Assembly: GCA_910584145.1 (NCBI GenBank)
Contig: CAJTXX010000041.1
Coordinates: forward strand, 1-20,160
Origin: an uncultured Eggerthellaceae bacterium
GTDB lineage: Bacteria > Actinomycetota > Coriobacteriia > Coriobacteriales > Eggerthellaceae
Length of the DNA stretch: 20,160 nt
Direction of reading: 5' to 3'
Shown here piece after piece: positions 1-6,279 of the stretch (positions within the stretch are counted from its first letter, which is position 1; every line of letters starts with the position of its first letter). The notes beneath the pieces are model-generated. The model was not told where the DNA came from and did no database searches. It worked only from the letters and a program-made list of their open reading frames with translations. A program made the position numbers and the translations under genes.

Positions 1-72
1 GAGCAAATGGCATCTTCTCATCAGAGGAGCTCCCAAGATCGGCATGCCCGCCAGAGAAGATGCCATTTGCTC
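1..72. repeat. Perfect inverted repeat (19-bp arms or longer, 34-nt loop) in the tail of the ABC ATPase frame
   Basis: Positions 1-19 and 54-72 are exact reverse complements (left arm begins GAGCAAATGGCATC), separated by 34 nt. The left arm starts at the window edge, so the arms may be longer. Directly to the right (73-100) lies CGTCCCCTTTGGCACC, giving a REP-like look. The repeat lies inside the still-open ATPase frame beyond its conserved core. Its loop does not share the boxes found in the palindromes at 2916-3006 and 11407-11516. Confidence 0.85.
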
Positions 73-1012
73 CGTCCCCTTTGGCACCTCCCTTAGCATC
101 CTCCCCTACCGAGAAGCCGTGCTCGGGCAGCGCGCGCCATAGCTCGCGGGCGAATGCGCTCTCCAGCAGCTCCTCGCTCTGGAAGCTCTCCACCGACGTC
201 TCTTCCACCACCGTGCCGTCCTTGAACACGGCGATGCGATCAGCCGCGCGCAGCGCCAGCTCTATGTCATGGGTTATCAGCAGCACCCCGCCTCCCCCAT
301 CGGCGAACGCGCGCAGATCGTCCATCGCGCGCACCGCCAGCTCGAGGTCGAGCCCCGGCGTGGGCTCGTCGGCCACGATCAACCGCGGCTCCTCCATGAG
401 AGCGCAGCACAACAGCACCCGGCGCGCCATGCCGCCGGAGAGCTCATAGGGGCGCATCCGCTCCACGTCCGGCCCTAAGCCATAGCGCTCGAACAGGCTG
501 CGCTGCAACCGGCGGCGCGCCCGCGCATCGGCACGCGCGCCGCTGCCGTGCGGCACCCCGCGCACCTGCGCGCCCACCCGCATGAGAGGGTCCAAGCTCT
601 CCACGCTCTGCGGCACGAGCGATATCCCGTTGCCGCGCAGCGCTGCCAGCCCAGCGCCATCTTGGAGCTGCCCGTCGAACCAGATGCGCCCGCGCACCTC
701 GGCATTCGGCTCGAACATCCCCAGTATCGCATCGGCCACGAGCGTCTTGCCCGCCCCCGATGCGCCCACCACAGCCACCACTTCCCCCGCATGCACCGAC
801 AGATGCAGGTCGCGCACCGCCTGCACCGCATGCTGCTCAGCCGTGAAGAACCCGCGCGCGCCCTCGCTCTCCTCGTACATGGTGAACGAGACGCTCAAGC
901 CCTCCACCTGGAGCAGATGATGGCCGCCCGCATGCTGCGAGCCACGGGCGTGCGAGTGGTGATGGTGCACCTCTGCCGACCTGTGCGCGTCGGGCCGCAT
1001 CTTCTCCCCCAT
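1..1012 (-). CDS. Nickel/oligopeptide-type ABC importer ATPase (NikD-like), 3' end outside window
   Basis: ATP-binding subunit expected to power the NikB-NikC permease at the inner face of the membrane. The frame opens with ATG at 1012, 2 nt after the nikC stop, and stays open for 337 codons to the left edge, so the C-terminus is not seen. Seen in the translation: a His-rich N-terminus (HHHHSHARGSQHAGGHH, residues 16-32), Walker A GASGAGKT (83-90), Q-loop Q135, ABC signature LSGGM (191-195), Walker B LIVADEP (211-217), D-loop GLD and switch His in ITHD (246-249). The family core seems to end near residue 300; the rest (about 305-337) is low-complexity Gly/Ala/Ser sequence encoded by a hairpin-forming repeat. 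A second ATPase (NikE) may follow to the left, or this may be one half of a fused NikDE. Metal specificity is inferred from the His cluster and the NikR-like operator upstream of nikA; a peptide ATPase is the alternative. Confidence 0.85.
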   Translation of the reverse strand, partial: MGEKMRPDAHRSAEVHHHHSHARGSQHAGGHHLLQVEGLSVSFTMYEESEGARGFFTAEQHAVQAVRDLHLSVHAGEVVAVVGASGAGKTLVADAILGMFEPNAEVRGRIWFDGQLQDGAGLAALRGNGISLVPQSVESLDPLMRVGAQVRGVPHGSGARADARARRRLQRSLFERYGLGPDVERMRPYELSGGMARRVLLCCALMEEPRLIVADEPTPGLDLELAVRAMDDLRAFADGGGGVLLITHDIELALRAADRIAVFKDGTVVEETSVESFQSEELLESAFARELWRALPEHGFSVGEDAKGGAKGDGANGIFSGGHADLGSSSDEKMPFA

Positions 1013-1014
1013 AG

Positions 1015-1878
1015 CTACTCCTGACTGCTCGCCGGGTCGACCATGCGGCGTGCGCCGGAGCCCACCGCATCGAACAAGAGCACCACCGCTATCAGCGCGA
1101 GCCCCGGGAACACCGCGAGCCACCACATGCCCACCGACAGATGAGCCATCGCCTCAGAGAGGATGATGCCGATGGCCGGCTGCTCCGGCGTCAGCCCGAA
1201 CCCGAGGAAGGTGATGGCGGCCTCATGCAGGATGGCATGCGGGAACATCAAGATCAGCCCCACGATCAGCTGCGGCAGCACATACGGCAGCATATGGCGC
1301 ACGGCGATGCGCGCCCGCGAGACGCCCAGCCGCCGCGCCGCCGCCACGAAGCCCGACTGACGGCATTGCAGTATCTCGGCGCGCATGATGCGCGCGAGCG
1401 AGGGCCAATGCGTCAGAGCCACGCCGATGGTGACGCCCCAGAACCCCTTTCCCAGCGCGAAGGAGATCAAGATGAGCAGCACGATGTGCGGGATGCCCAT
1501 CACCAGGTCGATGAGCCACGTGACCGCCCGGTCAGCCGCGCGGCCGCCGAGCGCCGCCACCGCACCCAGCACGAGCGCGATGAGCGACGACGCGCATGCG
1601 GCCACCAGCCCCACCAAGATGCTCGTCGCCAGGCCGGCAGCGGTGCGCACCAGCATATCGCGCCCCATCTGGTCGGTGCCGAAAGGATGCGCGAGCGAGG
1701 GCGGGAGGTTCTTCTGGGCGAGGTCGGTCTGCATGGCCTGCTGCTGCAACGCCATCCCGCACGCCACGATGCCCACCAGCACGACAGCAGCGAGCACCAC
1801 GCATGCCAGCGTAGCGCGACGGTTCGACAGGCGCCGCCGCACCGGCAGATGCAATATGCCCGCCATCGCCTCAGGCAT
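1015..1878 (-). CDS. nikC: Nickel/peptide-type ABC importer permease, NikC/DppC-like
   Basis: Second membrane subunit of the importer, forming with NikB the substrate channel. It has 287 residues, normal for the family: a cytoplasmic basic N-terminus (VRRRLSNRR), a first membrane segment near residues 23-45, a periplasmic loop containing PSLAHPFGTDQMGRDML, which is the typical NikC/DppC 'HPFGTDxxGRD' signature, then several further membrane segments. The ATPase-contacting EAA loop is visible around VAAARRLGVSRARIAVRHMLP. The start at 1878 overlaps the end of nikB by 8 nt, and the ATPase gene starts 2 nt after its stop, so the three genes are translationally coupled. Substrate assignment to nickel rests on context, not on this sequence. 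Confidence 0.88.
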   Translation of the reverse strand: MPEAMAGILHLPVRRRLSNRRATLACVVLAAVVLVGIVACGMALQQQAMQTDLAQKNLPPSLAHPFGTDQMGRDMLVRTAAGLATSILVGLVAACASSLIALVLGAVAALGGRAADRAVTWLIDLVMGIPHIVLLILISFALGKGFWGVTIGVALTHWPSLARIMRAEILQCRQSGFVAAARRLGVSRARIAVRHMLPYVLPQLIVGLILMFPHAILHEAAITFLGFGLTPEQPAIGIILSEAMAHLSVGMWWLAVFPGLALIAVVLLFDAVGSGARRMVDPASSQE

Positions 1879-2860
1879 GCGCGCCCTCCCGCCTCATGCG
1901 CGGGTCGACGATCCCATACAGGATGTTCGCCACGGCATTGCCCCCGAACACGATGGCCGCCGACACGAGCGCGATGCCCGCCAGCAGCGCCGCGTCGCCG
2001 CCGATGCCCGCCGTCACCGCCGCCTGCCCGAGCCCCGGATAGCTGAACACCTGCTCGACCAGCACCGAGCCGCCGAACAGCTCCGCCACCTGCGCGAACT
2101 GTATGGTGATGGCGGGCAGCACCAGGTTGCGCAGCCCGTGGCGGCGCACCAGCTGCCCCTCGCTCAGCCCGCGGGTGCGAGCGAAGCGCACGTAAGGCGA
2201 GCGCATCACGTCGATGGCCTTCTCGCGCGTGTGCAACGCCACATTCGCCACCCCCACCAGCGAGAGCACGAGCGCCGGCAGCGCCAGATGGTGGAGCGCC
2301 TCGAAGATGGTCACATCAGATGCAGCCTTGCCGATAGGCTGCGAGAACCCGATGGGGAACCACCCGAGCTGCACGCCGAACACGATGAGCGCGAGCAGCG
2401 CCACCCAGAAGGTCGGGCTCGCCGCCAGCACGAAGCAATACGCCTTCACCGCGCGGTCGAGCAGGCTGCCGCGCCGCACACCCGCCAGCACGCCCAGCGC
2501 GAACCCCAGCACTCCGCTCGCCACCCAGGCGATGGCCATCAGTAGCAGCGAGTTCACCGCACGGCTCGCTATGACATCGGATACCGGCGCATTGAACCTG
2601 AGCGAGGTGCCCATATCCCCTTGCACGAGCGCCGCCGCCCACGCCAGATACCGCTCGATCAGGGGCACATCGCGCCCCCAATGCGCGTCGAGCGCCGCGC
2701 GCTTCGCATCAGACATCCCCGCAAGCGCCGCCTGCCCCACATTCGCCGAAACAGGGTCGACCGGCGAGACCGACACCAAGAAGAACACCAGGAAAGAGAC
2801 CGCCCCCAAAAGCAGCAAGAACCGCAGAAGCGCCCCGACAAGGACCCGCCCCACCACCAT
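1871..2860 (-). CDS. nikB: Nickel/peptide-type ABC importer permease, NikB/DppB-like
   Basis: First membrane subunit of the importer. With the start chosen here it has 329 residues. An in-frame TTG at 2902 would add 14 residues but lacks a ribosome binding site; ATG at 2860 follows an AAAGGGGG stretch, and its product begins directly with the N-terminal membrane helix (VVGRVLVGALLRFLLLLGAV) that NikB/DppB proteins show. Also seen are SVSPVDPV, corresponding to the usual 'PGDP' region, and the EAA loop YVRFARTRGLSEGQLVRRHGL followed by RNLVLPAITI. It lies 166 nt downstream of nikA, separated from it by the long palindrome at 2916-3006, so nikB-nikC-ATPase may be expressed at a level different from nikA. 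Confidence 0.87.
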   Translation of the reverse strand: MVVGRVLVGALLRFLLLLGAVSFLVFFLVSVSPVDPVSANVGQAALAGMSDAKRAALDAHWGRDVPLIERYLAWAAALVQGDMGTSLRFNAPVSDVIASRAVNSLLLMAIAWVASGVLGFALGVLAGVRRGSLLDRAVKAYCFVLAASPTFWVALLALIVFGVQLGWFPIGFSQPIGKAASDVTIFEALHHLALPALVLSLVGVANVALHTREKAIDVMRSPYVRFARTRGLSEGQLVRRHGLRNLVLPAITIQFAQVAELFGGSVLVEQVFSYPGLGQAAVTAGIGGDAALLAGIALVSAAIVFGGNAVANILYGIVDPRMRREGAHA

Positions 2861-2915
2861 CACCCCCTTTCCCAAAGCGAGCACATAACATCGATCCCGC
2901 AACCGGAACCCGGAA

Positions 2916-3006
2916 GGGAAGATGAGCTGGGAGGCGCATGCAAAGCGAGTTCCGCAGCAAAGCGAGGACTGCCCGAGCGACTATGCGCCTCCCAGCTCAT
3001 CTTCCC
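2916..3006. repeat. Long palindrome with 24-bp perfect arms and a conserved 43-nt loop (copy A)
   Basis: Arms 2916-2939 and 2983-3006 are exact reverse complements (24 bp; left arm starts GGGAAGATGAGCTGGG). The loop (2940-2982) contains box 1 CAAAGCGAGTTCCGCAGC (2941-2958), a 3-nt centre AAA, and box 2 GCGAGGACTGCCCGAGCGAC (2962-2981). The same two boxes occur in the palindrome behind groEL, whose arms are unrelated except for a short GCGCA segment next to the loop. It lies between the nikA stop and the nikB start. There is no run of T after the stem on either strand, so it is not a standard intrinsic terminator, though it could stabilise the nikA 3' end or slow RNA polymerase. Confidence 0.93.
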
Positions 3007-3026
3007 GGCCACCCGATATCTACCCT

Positions 3027-4676
3027 CTATTCCCAATACCACCGATCGACATTATTAACGAGCGACCACCCATGCCCATGCGGATGCGGCTTCTGCGCCG
3101 CCACCGCGAGCCCGTCGCGCTTGAAATACAGATGGTCCACATTGCACAGCCACACCCACGTAGCCGCGCCCTGCGGGGCGAAGCCGCTGCGGCCATCCCA
3201 CTGGGCCGCTTGCCAGCCAGCATAGGACTGCTCGATCGACGGAGCCGCCAGCGCCTCGTCCAGATGCGCATCCACCTGCGCGTCCTCATAGCACGCATAG
3301 TTGCCCGAGGACGGCCCGTAGTGCAGCGTATACACCTCGACCGGGCTGTTCGCGCCCCACCCCCACAACACCGGGTCGGTGTACTGGTGCGCGTAGATGC
3401 CCGACGGGTCGGTCGTCCACCCCGATCCCACCGGCTGCACCTCGATGCCGATCTGCCGCATCTGATCGGCGAATTCCGCCACCAGCGCCTGACGCACCGA
3501 ATCGCCCACGCTGTAATAGCACGAGAAGGCGGCGCGCACGCCTTCCTTCTCGTAGATGCCATCGTCCGCGAGCGCCCAGCCGCCATCCTCCATGAGACGC
3601 CGCGCCTCATCGCGGTCGAAAGCCACCTCCATATCGGGGTTCGACCACGGCATGCCATCAGAGACGCTGTATGCCGCGGTGCCATAGCCGTTCAGCACGT
3701 TATCTATCATCACCTGCCGATCGACCCCCGCGTTCATGGCCTGCCGCAACGCCCGGTCGCAGGTCACATCGTTGCCCGCCGCGCACACGCGCCCTTGATC
3801 GGTGCGCTCGGCGCCAGAGGCGATAGCCGGCAGCGAGATGCCGCGGGAATCCACCGAATCGCAGCGCAGCACCTCATAACCTGCCGGATGAGCCGCATCC
3901 ACGATGGTCGCCACGGTGTAGGCGACATCCACCTGACCCGCCTCAGCCGCCGCGAGCGACGCATCCTCGCCCATGAACACGACCACCACGCGCTCCATCA
4001 GCGGCGGCTCGCCGTAATAGTCGGGGTTAGCGCACAGGATCGCCTGCTGCCCGCGGTCCCACTGCTCGAGCAGATAGCGACCGCTGCCTATCGGCGCAGA
4101 CCCGTAGGTAGCCGCATCGTAGGCATGCTCCGGTACGATGCCCACCACCGCCAGCGTGTAGAGCAGGGCGTTGTACGGCTTGTTCAGGTGCAGCTCCACG
4201 CGCGTATCGCTCACCGCCACCGCCTCGTCCACCATCGACAGATCGGCCTGCGCCGCCTCGTTGGCGTTGATGCCGTTCACCGTGAAGGCCACATCGCGCG
4301 CGGTCAGAGGCTCCCCGTCGGAGAACCGGACGTCATCGCGTATGTCGAAGGTCCAGGTGAGACCGTCCTCAGAGCAGCTATACGAGGTTGCCAGGTCGTT
4401 CACGAATGCGAGGTCGATATCGGTGGTGACGAGGGTCGACTGTATCAACGGCTCGTGCACATGCTCCCCGCACCCCCAGCTGAACAGCGGGTCGAACCCG
4501 GCCTCGGGCTCCGACGAGGGCGTCATGGATACGATCACCTGCGCAGCGTCGCGCGCGCTGCCCGCTCCCTGCTGAGAGCTGCTGGCACCGCACCCCGCGA
4601 GCGGCAGCGCAGCCAACGCAGCTACCCCCGCGCCCGCAGCCGTCAGGAGGCCCCTGCGCGTCATCATGGCATCCAT
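3027..4676 (-). CDS. nikA: Nickel/peptide-type ABC substrate-binding lipoprotein, NikA-like (SBP family 5)
   Basis: Extracytoplasmic solute receptor for the importer; 549 residues, usual for SBP_bac_5 proteins. The N-terminus MTRRGLLTAAGAG has an arginine pair and a hydrophobic stretch ending in lipobox LAGC (C29), so the mature protein is probably a membrane-anchored lipoprotein, perhaps Tat-exported. Family features seen: EAGFDPLFSWG near residues 58-68, DGLTWTFDIRDDVRFSDGEPLTARDVAFT in pieces, and YNALLYTLAVVGIVPEH. A C-x2-H-x-H cluster (C69, H72, H74, in SWGCGEHVHE) sits where the ligand pocket begins and could help bind metal; that is inference. A GGAGGGG site lies 2 nt before ATG 4676; the ATGs at 4667 and 4664 are alternative starts. 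The NikR-like operator at 4693-4725 is the main reason to call it nickel rather than peptide. Confidence 0.85.
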   Translation of the reverse strand: MDAMMTRRGLLTAAGAGVAALAALPLAGCGASSSQQGAGSARDAAQVIVSMTPSSEPEAGFDPLFSWGCGEHVHEPLIQSTLVTTDIDLAFVNDLATSYSCSEDGLTWTFDIRDDVRFSDGEPLTARDVAFTVNGINANEAAQADLSMVDEAVAVSDTRVELHLNKPYNALLYTLAVVGIVPEHAYDAATYGSAPIGSGRYLLEQWDRGQQAILCANPDYYGEPPLMERVVVVFMGEDASLAAAEAGQVDVAYTVATIVDAAHPAGYEVLRCDSVDSRGISLPAIASGAERTDQGRVCAAGNDVTCDRALRQAMNAGVDRQVMIDNVLNGYGTAAYSVSDGMPWSNPDMEVAFDRDEARRLMEDGGWALADDGIYEKEGVRAAFSCYYSVGDSVRQALVAEFADQMRQIGIEVQPVGSGWTTDPSGIYAHQYTDPVLWGWGANSPVEVYTLHYGPSSGNYACYEDAQVDAHLDEALAAPSIEQSYAGWQAAQWDGRSGFAPQGAATWVWLCNVDHLYFKRDGLAVAAQKPHPHGHGWSLVNNVDRWYWE

Positions 4677-4692
4677 ATCCCCTCCGATCGCT

Positions 4693-4725
4693 TTGGTGTT
4701 ACGTATTCAGATTTCGTAACACCAA
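4693..4725. promoter_or_regulatory. NikR-like operator upstream of nikA
   Basis: Perfect 11-bp inverted repeat TTGGTGTTACG (4693-4703) and CGTAACACCAA (4715-4725) with an 11-bp spacer. Written as half-sites it is GTGTTAC-N13-GTAACAC, close to the NikR recognition sequence described for Geobacter (GTGTTAC with a spacer of about 14-16 and GTAACAC). It starts 2 nt below the predicted -10 hexamer and ends 16 nt before the nikA start codon, a good position for repression by nickel-loaded NikR. No nikR gene is in the window. Confidence 0.8.
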
Positions 4726-4726
4726 C

Positions 4727-4755
4727 AGTGTCCGCTATCGGACGCATGCCGTCAA
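4727..4755 (-). promoter_or_regulatory. Predicted sigma-70-type promoter of nikA
   Basis: On the minus strand TTGACG (4755-4750) is followed after 17 nt by GACACT (4732-4727). The -35 is strong and the -10 weak (3 of 6). The NikR-like operator covers the expected transcription start. Confidence 0.5.
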
Positions 4756-4806
4756 TGCCCCGCAGACGAACGGCAGGAGCCGAGCGGAGCGGTTCGAGAT
4801 GGAAGA

Positions 4807-5580
4807 TCAGAGGAAGATGGCGACGCACGCGCACGCCGCGCAGCAGGCGAGCAGCCCCACCACCGCAGCCGGGCTCATCCGCGCCTCAGCGAGCGAGGTG
4901 CGCACCACGCCGGGCATGCCGTAACAGCGCGCGTCCATCGCCAGCGCGAGCGCATCGGCACGGCGGAACAAGCCGACGAACATGGGTATCAAGATGGCAG
5001 CATGCGCCCGCACGCACCCGAGCAGCGGGCCCTCGTCGAGCGGCGCGCACCGCGACCACTGAGCATCGCGTATGCGCATGTACTCCTCAGCGGTCACCGG
5101 TATGAAGCGCAGCGCGATGCTGAACACCATCGCGATATCATCAACGGGAACGCGCAGGCGCCGCAACGGGCGCAAGAACCAGCTCAGCGCATCGGTCAGC
5201 TGCGTGGAGGTGGTGGTGAAGCAGACGATCAGGCTCGCCCAGACCAGAAGGAGGATGCGCGCAGCGAAGAAGCACCCGCGCTGCAATCCTTCAGGTGCGA
5301 AGCCGAACGCGCCATCAGCGCACACGAAGGCGTTCGCCGCCACCGTGAACGCCGCGAGCACATACACCGGCACCGCGATGCCGAGCACCCGCCCGAGCGG
5401 CAGCCGCGCGATGCCGAGCACCGTGAACAGCGCACCGGCTGCAAGGGCCATGCCCGCCCACGTATCGACGAAGAACAGGCAGATGGAATATACCAGCAGC
5501 ATAATGAGCTTCGAGCGCGCATCTAACCGATGCACGCTCGAATCAACTGCGATATATGTCGAGATACGGAACGCCGCCAA
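4807..5580 (-). CDS. ecfT: Energy-coupling factor (ECF) transporter transmembrane protein EcfT
   Basis: Scaffold membrane subunit of ECF-type vitamin or metal importers; it normally joins two EcfA ATPases to a substrate-binding S component. It has 257 residues with hydrophobic segments near residues 26-75, 105-125 and 235-257. The N-terminal SSVHRLDARSKLI is the usual EcfT opening, and the two cytoplasmic coupling motifs are visible: FIPVTAEEYMRIRDAQWSR and ALAMDARCYG. Translation starts at TTG 5580, 3 nt after the rplQ stop, giving the expected N-terminus. In many Gram-positives ecfA1-ecfA2-ecfT follow rplQ; here both ecfA genes are absent from the slot. In the first coupling motif the usual Gly after Arg is Cys. 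A CbiQ/NikQ-type role in Ni/Co uptake is possible given the next-door nik genes but cannot be decided. Confidence 0.85.
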   Translation of the reverse strand: MAAFRISTYIAVDSSVHRLDARSKLIMLLVYSICLFFVDTWAGMALAAGALFTVLGIARLPLGRVLGIAVPVYVLAAFTVAANAFVCADGAFGFAPEGLQRGCFFAARILLLVWASLIVCFTTTSTQLTDALSWFLRPLRRLRVPVDDIAMVFSIALRFIPVTAEEYMRIRDAQWSRCAPLDEGPLLGCVRAHAAILIPMFVGLFRRADALALAMDARCYGMPGVVRTSLAEARMSPAAVVGLLACCAACACVAIFL

Positions 5581-5583
5581 GCG

Positions 5584-6267
5584 CTACTTGGCCTTCTCGT
5601 CAGCCTCGGCCTTCTTCTCAGCAGCCTCGACATCCTCGGCTGCCTTCTCCTCGGCCTCGAACTGCTCCTCGCGCACCTCTTCGGCCTCCTTGGCCTGCTC
5701 CTCGGCAACAGCTTCCTTCTCTTCCTTCAGCTGCTCCTCGCCGGCCTCCTGCACCTCAGCGGCGAAGTTCTCCTCAGCCGCTTCGATGGACTCCTTGAGC
5801 TCCTCGACGACCGTCTCGTCCTTCTTTGCGGCGGCCTTCTTCGGCGTGGCCTTCTTGGGAGCTGCCTTCTTATCGGAAGCAGCCTTCTTGCCCTTAGGCG
5901 CCACCGTCTCGTTCACCAGCTCCATGATGACCATGGGGGCGTTGTCACCCTTGCGGGGGCCGAGCTTCATGATGCGGGTGTACCCGCCATTGCGGCCCTC
6001 GAACATGCCCTGGCTGACCTTCTCGAAGATCTCGCGGACGAGCTCCTTGTCGCCGCCGAGCGCGGCGATGGCCAGACGGCGGGAATGCAGGTCGCCGCGC
6101 TTGGCCCAGGTGATGATGCGGTCAACGTCGCCGCGGATCTCCTTCGCGCGGCTGTCGATGGTCTTGATGCGGTCGTTCAGGAACAGCGACTGCACCAAGC
6201 TGCGCTTCATAGCTTTCGTGTGGCTCCAATCGGTGCCCAGCTTGCGCCCTTTGTACTTATGTCTCAT
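5584..6267 (-). CDS. rplQ: 50S ribosomal protein L17 with long charged C-terminal extension
   Basis: Large-subunit protein near the peptide exit tunnel. Residues 1-118 are a normal L17 (MRHKYKGRKLGTDWSHTKAM..., GGYTRIMKLGPRKGDNAPMVIMELV). The remaining about 110 residues nearly double the protein: a Lys/Ala/Pro linker (125-149, KKAAPKKATPKKAAAKK) and an acidic, Glu/Ala-rich, probably coiled-coil tail (151-227). The start at ATG 6267 has AGGAGA upstream and lies 12 nt after the rpoA stop. The frame is open and continuous, and codon use does not change at the junction, so the tail is real coding sequence rather than a frameshift. Confidence 0.97.
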   Translation of the reverse strand: MRHKYKGRKLGTDWSHTKAMKRSLVQSLFLNDRIKTIDSRAKEIRGDVDRIITWAKRGDLHSRRLAIAALGGDKELVREIFEKVSQGMFEGRNGGYTRIMKLGPRKGDNAPMVIMELVNETVAPKGKKAASDKKAAPKKATPKKAAAKKDETVVEELKESIEAAEENFAAEVQEAGEEQLKEEKEAVAEEQAKEAEEVREEQFEAEEKAAEDVEAAEKKAEADEKAK

Positions 6268-6279
6268 AACGCGTCTCTC

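Noticed and set aside
1..72. Left-edge inverted repeat as a third member of the palindrome family
   Set aside because: Its loop lacks both conserved boxes on either strand; only layout is similar.
2916..3006. Simple rho-independent terminator
   Set aside because: The stem is long and perfect, but no T-run follows on either strand; partial termination remains possible.
2922..5105. 727-codon open frame on the plus strand
   Set aside because: Antisense to nikA and the nik intergenic region; His/Arg-rich composition typical of a shadow frame in GC-rich DNA, while the minus-strand frame has clear family motifs.
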